A stretch of DNA of 5,370 nt. Source: Chthoniobacterales bacterium (GTDB taxonomy: Bacteria > Verrucomicrobiota > Verrucomicrobiia > Chthoniobacterales > UBA10450). The translations under genes and the position numbers were made by a program. The stretch is from contig JACCZQ010000147.1 of the NCBI GenBank assembly GCA_013695905.1, forward strand, positions 1 to 5,370, read 5' to 3'. The stretch's first letter is position 1, and each line of letters begins with the position of its first letter. Below are positions 1 through 5,370 of the stretch, piece after piece. The notes beneath the pieces were generated by a model. It saw only the letters and a list, made by a program, of their open reading frames with translations, was not told the DNA's origin and made no database searches.

Positions 1-1008
1 ATCGCCAGCTCTGACGGCTGGATCACTCTCCGCGGCGCCACCGAGAACAACCTCCAGAACGTCACCGCCGCCTTCCCACTCGGCTGCCTCACTTGTGTCA
101 CGGGAGTCTCCGGCAGCGGCAAATCCACCCTCGTGGACGACACCCTGCGCCGCGCGCTCTTCCGCCACTTTTACAACTCGAAAGACCGCCCCGGCGCGCA
201 CGCCGGACTCCACGGCCTCGACCAGCTCGACAAGGCCATCGTCATCGATCAGAGCGCCATCGGCCGCACCCCGCGCTCGAATCCCATCACCTACACCGGC
301 GCCTTCACGCCGATGCGCGAACTCTTCAGCCAATTACCCGCCGCGCGCATCCGCGGCTATGACGCCGGCCGCTTCAGCTTTAATGTGAAAGGCGGCCGCT
401 GCGAAAATTGCGAAGGCGGTGGGCTCATCAAGATCGAGATGCACTTCCTGCCGGACGTTTATGTGGAGTGCGAAGTCTGCCGCGGCCAGCGTTACAATCG
501 CGAGACGCTGGAGATCACCTACAAAGGCAAGAACATCGCCGACGTGCTGAACCTCACCGTCGACGAAGCGGCCCGCTTCTTCCGCGCCGTCCCCTCCATC
601 TCCGACAAACTCGACGCGCTCCTCGATGTGGGACTCGGCTACTTGCGGCTGGGGCAGGCGGGCACCACCCTCTCCGGTGGCGAAGCCCAGCGCGTGAAAC
701 TGGCCAGCGAGCTTTCGAAACGCGCCACGGGGCGGACAATCTATATCCTCGATGAACCCACCACCGGCCTCCATTTCGCCGACATCGAAAAGCTGCTCCA
801 GGTGTTGATGAAACTTCGCGACACCGGCAACACGCTCATCGTCATCGAGCACAACCTCGAGATGATCAAATGTGCCGACTGGATTATCGACATGGGTCCC
901 GAAGGCGGCGAGCAGGGCGGCACCATCGTGGGTGCAGGCACTCCAGAAAAAATCGCGGACCTGCCGGCAAGTCACACCGGCGCCTATTTGAAGCCGCTGC
1001 TGCGATGA
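1..1008 (+). CDS. uvrA: UvrA, excinuclease ABC subunit A, C-terminal 335 residues (5' end outside window)
   Basis: UvrA is the dimeric ABC-type ATPase that finds bulky DNA lesions and loads UvrB in nucleotide excision repair in the cytoplasm. The frame is open from base 1, so the gene enters from the left; an internal GTG at 133 is not the start, because it would cut off the Walker A motif. Numbering from the first visible codon, Walker A is GVSGSGKST at 35-43. A zinc-finger module has four Cys at 134, 137, 157 and 160 (CX2C-X19-CX2C). The ABC signature [12 protein letters not shown] starts at 204, Walker [11 protein letters not shown] has its Asp-Glu at 231-232, and the switch His (IVIEHN) is at 264. 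This is the complete second ATPase half and its zinc finger. The full protein is normally about 940-1000 residues. The ending [11 protein letters not shown] is typical of the family. The TGA stop overlaps the next start codon as ATGA. No motif residue is damaged. Confidence 0.98.
   Translation: MASSDGWITLRGATENNLQNVTAAFPLGCLTCVTGVSGSGKSTLVDDTLRRALFRHFYNSKDRPGAHAGLHGLDQLDKAIVIDQSAIGRTPRSNPITYTGAFTPMRELFSQLPAARIRGYDAGRFSFNVKGGRCENCEGGGLIKIEMHFLPDVYVECEVCRGQRYNRETLEITYKGKNIADVLNLTVDEAARFFRAVPSISDKLDALLDVGLGYLRLGQAGTTLSGGEAQRVKLASELSKRATGRTIYILDEPTTGLHFADIEKLLQVLMKLRDTGNTLIVIEHNLEMIKCADWIIDMGPEGGEQGGTIVGAGTPEKIADLPASHTGAYLKPLLR
1005..1008 (+). promoter_or_regulatory. ATGA stop/start overlap coupling uvrA to the TPR gene
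   Basis: The uvrA stop TGA (1006-1008) and the TPR-gene start ATG (1005-1007) share two bases. The stretch just upstream (990-1004, gaagccgctgctgcg) has no recognisable Shine-Dalgarno sequence. Translation re-initiation by ribosomes leaving uvrA is the simplest reading, so the two proteins would be made from one message. The overlap is seen directly; the coupling is inferred. Confidence 0.8.
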
Positions 1009-3446
1009 AACTCCTGCTCTTGATCCTGATCCTGATCCTGCTCCGCCCCGCAGGACGAGCCGACGAGCTGCAGCACGCGCTGCAGCCGCTCGAGGAAGGC
1101 ATTCCCCAGGTCGCGGTGGTGCGGCTCCGCGCCCTGCTGACGCAGAATCCTCCACCCGCCGAGCGCCCGCTCCTCCAGACAAAACTCGGCCAGGCTCTCC
1201 TCGCTGCGGAGCAGCCAAACGAAGCGCTCACGGTGCTGTCGGACCCGGCCATCAAAGATCTCTCGCAGGTGCTGTTCTTCCGCGCCCAGGCGCTGGCGAA
1301 ATTATCCCGCTGGAGCGAAGCACTTCCGCTCTACCAGCAGGTGGCGCACGACGGCGCTGCACCGCTCCGCCAGCAGGCGCTCTTCGGCCAGGCCGAGGCC
1401 GAACGCGCCCTCGGTCACTCCCCGCAGGCGCAGCAGACGCTCACGCAGCTCGCGCGCGAGAACCGCTGGCGCGCACCGGCTCGTCTCCGGGCCATCGAGT
1501 TACTGCTCGAGCGTCGAGACACGGAAGGTGCGCGCCGCCTCCTCGAGGCCACCAACCCGCGGACCATGATGGACCGCAAAGCGGGCCGCTTCCTGCGGGC
1601 CAGCATCGAAGCCCAGGCCGGTGCTCGCGAAAGAGCGGTGGAGCTGTTCGCGTCGATTCTGCGCAGCCCGGAAGGCGCGACCCATTCGCTCCTGCTGGCG
1701 ACCTTGTTCGCCATCGCGGAAGCCCACCTGGAGATGGGACGGCCAGGTGCCGGCGACGATTACCTGGAGGATTTCATCGAGCGATATCCGGCAAATCGCC
1801 AGCTCCCGATCATCTTCGCCAAGCTGGATCAACTCTACGCCGCGCCACGCAAACAAACGCGCCACGAACTCGGCCGGTGGAGCAACGAACCCGCGCAGCC
1901 GCGGCGCTCCCTCGCGCAGTGGTATCTCGCCCGGGCCGAGATCCGGGCCGGCCGGCGGGAGGCGGCGCTGCTCGCGCTGGAGCGGTTACACCGCGAGCAC
2001 CCGCCGCTGCCGGCCCTCGCGGAAGGCTTGATCGATTACGCCGAGCTGACGCTGCAGGATGGGCGTTTCGAAGAGACGCTGGCGATCCTCGAATCCGCGC
2101 GTGCCCTGCGTCCGGCGCCGCCGTTGCTCGATCGCCTCAACGCCCTGGCAGGGCGCAGCCATTACGAGGCAAAACATTTCAGCGTGGCGGCGAAGACTTT
2201 CGAGCAGGCGGCGCAGATCGATTCGCCTTTTGCGCACGCGGCGTTGTTTAACGCCTCGCTCGCATGGCTGCAGGCGGGCGAAGCGGAGAAAGCCGCCGCG
2301 ACGGACGAGCAGCTCCAGCAACGCGGCGCAGATCCGGCCTTGCAAGGCGACCTGGCCCTGGAGCAGGCTCTCACCCAGGCCACCGCAAAGAGCGAAGGCG
2401 CGCGCCCGGCGTTACAACAATACCTCCGCGATTTTCCAAAACATCCTCGCGCCTCCGAGGCGTGGGTGGCGCTGGCGGAGCTCGCCTTCCACTCGACGCC
2501 ACCGCAGCTAGAGGAGGCGCGAAAGAATCTCGCGCGCGCCGCGGAGAGCCAGCCGACGCCACTCGCGAGTGAGCGAGCCGATTACCTGAAGATCTGGTTC
2601 GAAGAAGCCGCGCCCGATGTTGACCCGGCCAGGGTGATCACCCTCGCGACTCAATTCCTGCAGCAGCACACCACCTCATCGTTGCTGCCGGAGGTGCGCA
2701 TGAAGCTGGCGGAGACTTATTACCGCCGACAGGATTTTGCCAGCGCGCAGACGCAGTTCGAAATTCTCGCGCAGCGGAACGCCGATACTCACCTCGCGGA
2801 GAAGGCGCAGTTCTTCGCGGCGCAATCCGCCATGCAGAGCATGGGTGCGGACTCGTTAGACCGGGCGCTGGTGCTCTTCGACGAAGTGGTGAAGAAAAAC
2901 GGCGAGCTCAAGTGGGCCGCTCGCAACGAGCAGGCCGTCATCGAGCGGCGCCTCGGCAAACCGGAAGACGCGCTCACGCTTTACGACGAGGTGCTCCGCG
3001 GCAACGCGAGGCCGGCGGAGCAACGGGAGGCGCTCTGCGGCAAGGGCGACATTCTTTACGAGATGGGCGCGGCGGACCCGGAGAATTATCGGCGCGCCAT
3101 GGAGCTTTACGATCAGCTGGCGGCGCAGAAGGACGCCACCGCGCATTGGCGGAACCAGGCGCTCTTCAAAAAAGGGATGTGCCTGGAGCAGCTGCAGCAG
3201 CCAGCGGAGGCGCTCGCCACCTTCTATCGCGTCCTGGAAGAGGAAACGCGCCCCGATCGTCCCCGCGAATTTTTCTGGTTCTACAAAGCCGGTTTCAATG
3301 CCGCGCGCCTCCTGGAGGAGGGCTCACAATGGCGTCCTGCAGCAGCGATCTACGAGAAGCTGGCCTTTGCCGGCGGCGGGCGCAGCGAAGAAGCAAAATC
3401 GCGGCTCAACCGCCTGCGGCTGGAGCATTTCCTCTGGGAGCAGTAG
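1005..3446 (+). CDS. Exported TPR-repeat protein, 813 aa
   Basis: The ATG at 1005 overlaps the uvrA stop and opens directly onto a signal peptide: MK, then an uninterrupted Leu/Ile stretch (residues 3-13), then a likely signal peptidase I site after GRA (between 19 and 20). There is no lipobox Cys, so the product is probably periplasmic or secreted. Longer in-frame readings back to 870 only overlap uvrA and are rejected. The rest is almost entirely alpha-helical with many degenerate tetratricopeptide units, for example around 94-125 ([18 protein letters not shown]), 255-290 ([20 protein letters not shown]), 395-430, 565-605 ([17 protein letters not shown]) and 640-770. No catalytic domain is visible. 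TPR arrays usually act as protein-binding scaffolds, and periplasmic ones often serve envelope assembly, but the specific role is unknown. The gene probably shares a transcript with uvrA. The last 39 residues plus stop are duplicated at 4804-4923. Confidence 0.93.
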   Translation: MKLLLLILILILLRPAGRADELQHALQPLEEGIPQVAVVRLRALLTQNPPPAERPLLQTKLGQALLAAEQPNEALTVLSDPAIKDLSQVLFFRAQALAKLSRWSEALPLYQQVAHDGAAPLRQQALFGQAEAERALGHSPQAQQTLTQLARENRWRAPARLRAIELLLERRDTEGARRLLEATNPRTMMDRKAGRFLRASIEAQAGARERAVELFASILRSPEGATHSLLLATLFAIAEAHLEMGRPGAGDDYLEDFIERYPANRQLPIIFAKLDQLYAAPRKQTRHELGRWSNEPAQPRRSLAQWYLARAEIRAGRREAALLALERLHREHPPLPALAEGLIDYAELTLQDGRFEETLAILESARALRPAPPLLDRLNALAGRSHYEAKHFSVAAKTFEQAAQIDSPFAHAALFNASLAWLQAGEAEKAAATDEQLQQRGADPALQGDLALEQALTQATAKSEGARPALQQYLRDFPKHPRASEAWVALAELAFHSTPPQLEEARKNLARAAESQPTPLASERADYLKIWFEEAAPDVDPARVITLATQFLQQHTTSSLLPEVRMKLAETYYRRQDFASAQTQFEILAQRNADTHLAEKAQFFAAQSAMQSMGADSLDRALVLFDEVVKKNGELKWAARNEQAVIERRLGKPEDALTLYDEVLRGNARPAEQREALCGKGDILYEMGAADPENYRRAMELYDQLAAQKDATAHWRNQALFKKGMCLEQLQQPAEALATFYRVLEEETRPDRPREFFWFYKAGFNAARLLEEGSQWRPAAAIYEKLAFAGGGRSEEAKSRLNRLRLEHFLWEQ
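1021..1040 (+). repeat. Hexamer microsatellite (TGATCC, about 3.3 copies) in the signal peptide
   Basis: Three perfect TGATCC units (1021-1026, 1027-1032, 1033-1038) plus a partial fourth encode the alternating Leu-Ile core of the signal peptide. Because the unit is six bases, slippage would add or remove Ile-Leu pairs without shifting the frame. The tract is short, and the repetition may simply reflect selection for hydrophobic residues. Confidence 0.6.
3327..3446 (+). repeat. Direct repeat copy A: 3' end of the intact TPR gene
   Basis: These 40 codons (CAA TGG ... TAG) close the intact TPR gene. They align without gaps to 4804-4923, 1477 bp downstream in the same orientation. I count 18 mismatches in 120 bases (about 85% identity). 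Similarity begins sharply at CAATGG and stops within one or two bases after the stop codon. The flanks on either side do not match. Confidence 0.93.
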
Positions 3447-3456
3447 CACAGCGCTA

Positions 3457-3564
3457 CGGAACACAGCCATTCTGGCTGTGCGGCCACCGGGCATTTTGCC
3501 CGGTGAATCTGATTCGGCGGACTAAAAGGCCGCCGGCCGCACAGGCTGGAAAGCCTGTGTTCCG
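3457..3564. repeat. REP/BIME-like palindrome array between convergent genes
   Basis: Three hairpins lie in a row. The first is 3462-3480, an 8-bp stem CACAGCCA/TGGCTGTG with a 3-nt loop. The second is 3485-3505, a 9-bp stem CACCGGGCA/TGCCCGGTG with a TTT loop. The third is 3540-3559, an 8-bp stem CACAGGCT/AGCCTGTG with a GGAA loop. The array is also enclosed by a perfect 10-bp inverted repeat, CGGAACACAG at 3457-3466 and CTGTGTTCCG at 3555-3564. It sits after the TPR stop (3446) and overlaps the last codons of the convergent ilvC homologue. It could slow transcription from both sides, but no hairpin has a U-tract, so a classical terminator is not supported. Clustered short palindromes of this kind are the hallmark of REP elements, which are typically present in many genomic copies. 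Confidence 0.8.
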
Positions 3565-4538
3565 CTGACCCGCAGTCGCTTCCCCACCTGCTCGATCGGG
3601 TGGCCTTCGGCTGCCTTCAGCAGAGCGTGATAACGCTTCTGGCCGGTGTTCGTTTCGCGAATCCACTCGCGCGCGAATTTGCCGCTTTGGATGTCCTGCA
3701 ACGCGGCGGCCATGTTCTTCTTCACTGCACGATCGATGATGCGCGGGCCGATCGTGAGATCGCCCCAGGTGGCGGTGGGCGACATGCGGGCACGCATGCC
3801 GCTCAGGCCGCCTTCGTGCATGAGATCGACGAGAAATTTCAATTCGTGCAGACAGGCGAAGTAGGCGGCTTCAGGCGCGTAGCCGGCGTCGACCAGAGTT
3901 TCAAACCCAGAGCGCACCAGCGCGTTCACTCCGCCGCACAGCACCGCCTGCTCCGCAAACAAGTCCGTTTCCGTTTCATCCTTGAAGGTCGTCTCCAAAA
4001 CTCCAGCGCGGGTACAGCCGATGCCTTTGGCCCAGGCCAACGCAATTTTCTTCGCACGCCGGCTCGGGTTTTGATGGACCGCGAACATGCCCGGCACGCC
4101 GCGGCCTTCCGCAAACTCGCGCCGCACCATCGGTCCGACCCCATTGGGCGCCACGAGGATGACGTCCACGTCTTTCAGCGGAATGATCGTGCGGTAGAAG
4201 ATGGCGAAGCCGTGCGCGAACAGGAGCGTCTTTCCCGCGGCGAGATGCGGGGCGATTTCTCGGTCGTAGATGCCGGCCATCTCTGTATCGGACAAGGCGA
4301 GGAAAATGATGTCGCCTCGCGCCACCGCCTCGCTGGTGCTCACCACCTCCAGCCCATGTTTCCGTGCGACGGCGCGGCTTTTGCTCCGGGCGGGTAAACC
4401 AACGAGCACGCGCAATCCGCTGTCGCGCAGATTCAGCGCGTGCGCATGACCTTGCGCGCCAAAGCCGATGACGGCGCAGGTTTTGCCCTGCAGATGCTTC
4501 AGATCAGCGTGGCGGTCGGTGAAGATGCGGGCGCGCAT
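3522..4538 (-). CDS. ilvC: Class I ketol-acid reductoisomerase (IlvC) homologue, 338 aa, with altered active site
   Basis: KARI uses NADPH and Mg2+ to isomerise and reduce 2-acetolactate or 2-aceto-2-hydroxybutyrate in Val/Leu/Ile synthesis in the cytoplasm. The length fits class I enzymes. The start MRARIFTDRHADL matches the usual N-terminus; the reading frame extends further upstream but without family similarity. Rossmann motif GFGAQGHAHALNL starts at 25, and loop 47-55 (Arg/Ser/Lys-rich) suits NADPH. FAHGF has His109. Metal residues Asp192 and Glu196 lie in the TFKDETETDLFAEQ stretch, Glu232 in CLHELK, and Ser253 is the substrate Ser. Two expected residues are missing: the catalytic Lys of VAPKGPGH is Asn132 (motif VAPNGVGP), and the first Glu of YFECLHE is Ala228. 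The usual AMMPW-type end is replaced by a tail encoded in the palindrome array. No clear Shine-Dalgarno or promoter is seen. No ilvBN or leu neighbours are visible. Family is certain; normal KARI activity is doubtful. Confidence 0.9.
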   Translation of the reverse strand: MRARIFTDRHADLKHLQGKTCAVIGFGAQGHAHALNLRDSGLRVLVGLPARSKSRAVARKHGLEVVSTSEAVARGDIIFLALSDTEMAGIYDREIAPHLAAGKTLLFAHGFAIFYRTIIPLKDVDVILVAPNGVGPMVRREFAEGRGVPGMFAVHQNPSRRAKKIALAWAKGIGCTRAGVLETTFKDETETDLFAEQAVLCGGVNALVRSGFETLVDAGYAPEAAYFACLHELKFLVDLMHEGGLSGMRARMSPTATWGDLTIGPRIIDRAVKKNMAAALQDIQSGKFAREWIRETNTGQKRYHALLKAAEGHPIEQVGKRLRVSGTQAFQPVRPAAF

Positions 4539-4587
4539 GAGCACCCGAAGAGAATGCCGTCGCGCCCAAATGGCAAGGTGCAGCTCG

Positions 4588-4803
4588 CTACAACGCCGAG
4601 GGCGGAGCAGCTGCAGCTTGCATGCGGCTGACGTGCGCGAGGACCGAGCGCGCCTCCTGGGTGCGCCCCATTCTTTCGAGAATGTCGTCCAGCATTTTGT
4701 ATTGCCGCAGCTCGTTCGGTTGTTTTTCGATGGCGCAGCGTTGGGCCTTATAGGCATCCGGCAGGCGGTCTTGCCGCAAACGGAGCCAGGCGATGATCAG
4801 ACG
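4588..4803 (-). pseudogene. 5'-truncated remnant of a TPR-type gene (71 codons plus stop)
   Basis: On the minus strand, 71 codons ending in TAG (4590-4588) read as natural TPR-like sequence: AWLRLRQDRLPDAYKAQRCA, then a helix pair ending LERMGRTQEARSVLAHV, with small residues and Pro at the TPR consensus places. Going upstream, this character stops at 4803, exactly where the duplicated TPR-gene tail begins. Beyond that, the frame reads antisense through the repeat up to about 4905 and gives no sensible protein, so a 105-codon reading is a chance fusion. The remnant ends 49 bp before the ilvC-homologue start, in the same direction, so it was probably the gene upstream of ilvC in its original setting. 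It is not part of the 813-aa TPR gene, whose sequence and strand differ. The product is unidentified and the piece is probably non-functional. Confidence 0.6.
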
Positions 4804-4923
4804 CAATGGAAACCTGCCGCCGCGATCTACGAGAAGCTGGCCTTTGCCGGCGGCGCCCGCAGTGAGGAGGCAAAGGCGCGGCTCGACCGGCTGCGACTGG
4901 AGCACTTCCTCTGGGAAGAGTAG
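4804..4923 (+). pseudogene. Direct repeat copy B: detached 3' tail of a TPR gene
   Basis: Forty in-frame codons from CAA TGG to TAG correspond one-for-one to the last 40 codons of the intact TPR gene; 34 of 39 residues are identical. The five changes are mild (Arg/Lys, Gly/Ala, Ser/Ala, Asn/Asp, Gln/Glu), and ten further codons differ only synonymously. The body of the gene is absent. Upstream in the same frame lies only antisense of the truncated gene and the ilvC homologue, so the longer open frame starting near 4468 is not a real protein. The stop sits 25 bp from the stop of the convergent gene to the right, which looks like a native convergent gene pair. This copy may therefore be the original chromosomal tail and copy A the incoming one, though the reverse cannot be excluded. 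Confidence 0.88.
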
Positions 4924-4924
4924 C

Positions 4925-4941
4925 GCGAGCTTCCAGCTTGC
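4925..4941. repeat. Short hairpin between convergent stops
   Basis: GCGAGCT (4925-4931) and AGCTTGC (4935-4941) form a 7-bp stem with one G-T wobble and a 3-nt TCC loop. It lies in the 25-bp gap between the copy B stop (4923) and the stop of the minus-strand gene (4949). It resembles a solo palindromic repeat or a weak bidirectional transcription barrier. There is no U-tract. Confidence 0.45.
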
Positions 4942-4948
4942 AGGTTAG

Positions 4949-5370
4949 TTAGTCAGGGCGGTCGAGTGGACGCTTGGTGCTACTGCGCGGCTGAGCCGCG
5001 GAGCCAGCGACAATCCGCTGCTGCAAATCACGGAGGCGCTCGCTCGCGGGGTTGATGCGAATCCCGTAGTGGATGGTTCTGAGAGCTGCGGCCGGGTCGC
5101 CTGCTTCCGCCTGCTCCTGCGCTACCTCGGCGAAGCCGTTCGCCACCCCGACGGAGATTTGCCCTGGCGCGACCATGCTCGCAAACGCGCGACGCAGGCG
5201 GACTTCGCCCCGGGCAAAGTCACCGGCGAAGATTTGGCGGCGGGCAGTCTTATAGTCGTTCACCGACCAGAGGGCAGGCTCGCCTGCGGCAGGCGGAAGG
5301 GTGACAAACCAGACCGCGCCGGCGAGCAAGACCGTGCACAACGCGAGCTTCCGCGGGTCGAAAATGGCGA
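4949..5370 (-). CDS. Membrane-anchored protein with TPR-like helices, C-terminal part (continues past right edge)
   Basis: The minus-strand frame is open from the window edge to the TAA at 4951-4949, giving 139 visible residues. A TTG at 5341 could serve as a start, but the frame continues upstream through AIFDPRKLA to the edge, so I treat the gene as partial. Visible residues 8-24 (LALCTVLLAGAVWFVTL) are one membrane-spanning or signal-anchor segment, followed by a Pro/Ala/Gly linker. From about 40 to 115 the sequence is amphipathic helix with TPR-like character: FAGDFARGEVRLRRAF, then AEAGDPAAALRTIHYGIRIN, then PASERLRDLQQRI. The end is polar and basic. It is probably an envelope protein with its helical part on one side of the inner membrane. 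The family is not recognised. Its stop faces copy B across 25 bp. It could also be the C-terminal piece of a larger membrane protein. Confidence 0.7.
   Translation of the reverse strand, partial: AIFDPRKLALCTVLLAGAVWFVTLPPAAGEPALWSVNDYKTARRQIFAGDFARGEVRLRRAFASMVAPGQISVGVANGFAEVAQEQAEAGDPAAALRTIHYGIRINPASERLRDLQQRIVAGSAAQPRSSTKRPLDRPD

Larger units (their letters stand above)
3327..4923. other. Segment bounded by a duplicated gene tail (palindrome array, ilvC homologue, broken gene)
   Basis: Two direct copies of the TPR gene tail bracket a roughly 1.36-kb interior (3447-4803). It contains the palindrome array, a complete ilvC homologue on the minus strand and a 5'-truncated gene remnant ending at the right-hand repeat. 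The layout resembles an insertion into the 3' end of a protein gene in which incoming DNA supplied a replacement tail and the old tail was left beyond the insert. No recombinase gene or classical inverted ends are present, so I do not call it a mobile element. Homology-assisted illegitimate recombination is at least as plausible. The repeats are seen directly; the history is inferred. Confidence 0.6.

Noticed and set aside
870..1004. Upstream extension of the TPR gene start to 870
   Set aside because: The added 45 residues lie in another frame of uvrA and would bury the clear signal peptide that begins at 1005.
334..1218. Long minus-strand open frame (294 codons) across the uvrA end
   Set aside because: It lies antisense to the conserved uvrA motifs, and its translation is Ala/Gly/Arg-rich with no family character. 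It is a shadow of GC-rich coding DNA.
1415..2562. Several open frames in other registers inside the TPR gene (both strands)
   Set aside because: They are Arg/Pro-rich frame shadows of the high-GC gene with no motifs and no start signals.
3447..3521. Rho-independent terminator after the TPR gene
   Set aside because: Strong hairpins exist, but none is followed by a run of T on either strand, so only a repeat call is supported.
3600..4397. Plus-strand open frame (265 codons) opposite the ilvC homologue
   Set aside because: It is the complement of a clearly conserved IlvC sequence, its own product resembles nothing, and it has no start context.
4468..4923. Plus-strand open frame of 151 codons ending in the copy B tail
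   Set aside because: Only the last 40 codons are meaningful. The first 110 or so are antisense of the ilvC start region and the truncated gene, so the whole is a chance fusion.
3327..4923. Assembly error as the cause of the duplicated tail
   Set aside because: The copies differ at 18 of 120 bases with a coding-type pattern, so they are not the same sequence placed twice. A chimeric join between two strains' contigs remains possible but is less likely than a real locus.
4924..5352. 11-base direct repeat CGCGAGCTTCC at 4924-4934 and 5342-5352
   Set aside because: A few shared 11-mers are expected by chance in a window this size and GC content, and the flanks do not match.

Overview
The window is GC-rich and gene-dense. 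It looks like a chromosomal segment of a Gram-negative bacterium, probably from the Verrucomicrobia (Opitutae-like). That assignment is an inference from three things: an exported TPR protein overlapping uvrA, short palindromes that translate into strings of the TGQNARWP / QAFQPV kind, and weak or absent Shine-Dalgarno sequences. No rRNA, tRNA, CRISPR array, integrase or transposase is visible.

Layout. Positions 1-1008 (+) hold the last 335 codons of uvrA, the nucleotide-excision-repair damage sensor, running in from the left edge. An ATGA overlap leads straight into an 813-residue exported TPR-repeat protein (1005-3446, +). A roughly 110-bp REP-like palindrome array follows (3457-3564). It runs into the 3' end of a convergent class I ketol-acid reductoisomerase (IlvC) homologue (3522-4538, -) and encodes that protein's last dozen or so residues. 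Upstream of ilvC on the same strand lies a 71-codon remnant of another TPR-type gene (4588-4803, -), cut off sharply at 4803. From 4804 to 4923 a second, diverged copy of the last 40 codons of the TPR gene appears, in the same orientation as the first and ending in its own stop codon. A small hairpin follows, then a convergent gene (4949-5370, -) with a membrane segment and TPR-like helices that runs off the right edge.

The most notable structure is this 120-bp direct repeat of the TPR gene tail (3327-3446 and 4804-4923, exactly 1477 bp apart, no indels). It brackets the palindromes, the ilvC homologue and the broken gene. The copies are about 85% identical, and most changes are synonymous or conservative. 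This fits DNA carrying an orthologous gene tail joining the locus by recombination, leaving one tail on the gene and the other stranded downstream.

The second notable point is in the IlvC homologue. It has the whole fold and most signature motifs, but the catalytic lysine of the VAPKGPGH motif is Asn, and the first glutamate of YFECLHE is Ala. It may therefore not catalyse the normal branched-chain amino acid step. No ilvB, ilvN, ilvD or leu genes are next to it.
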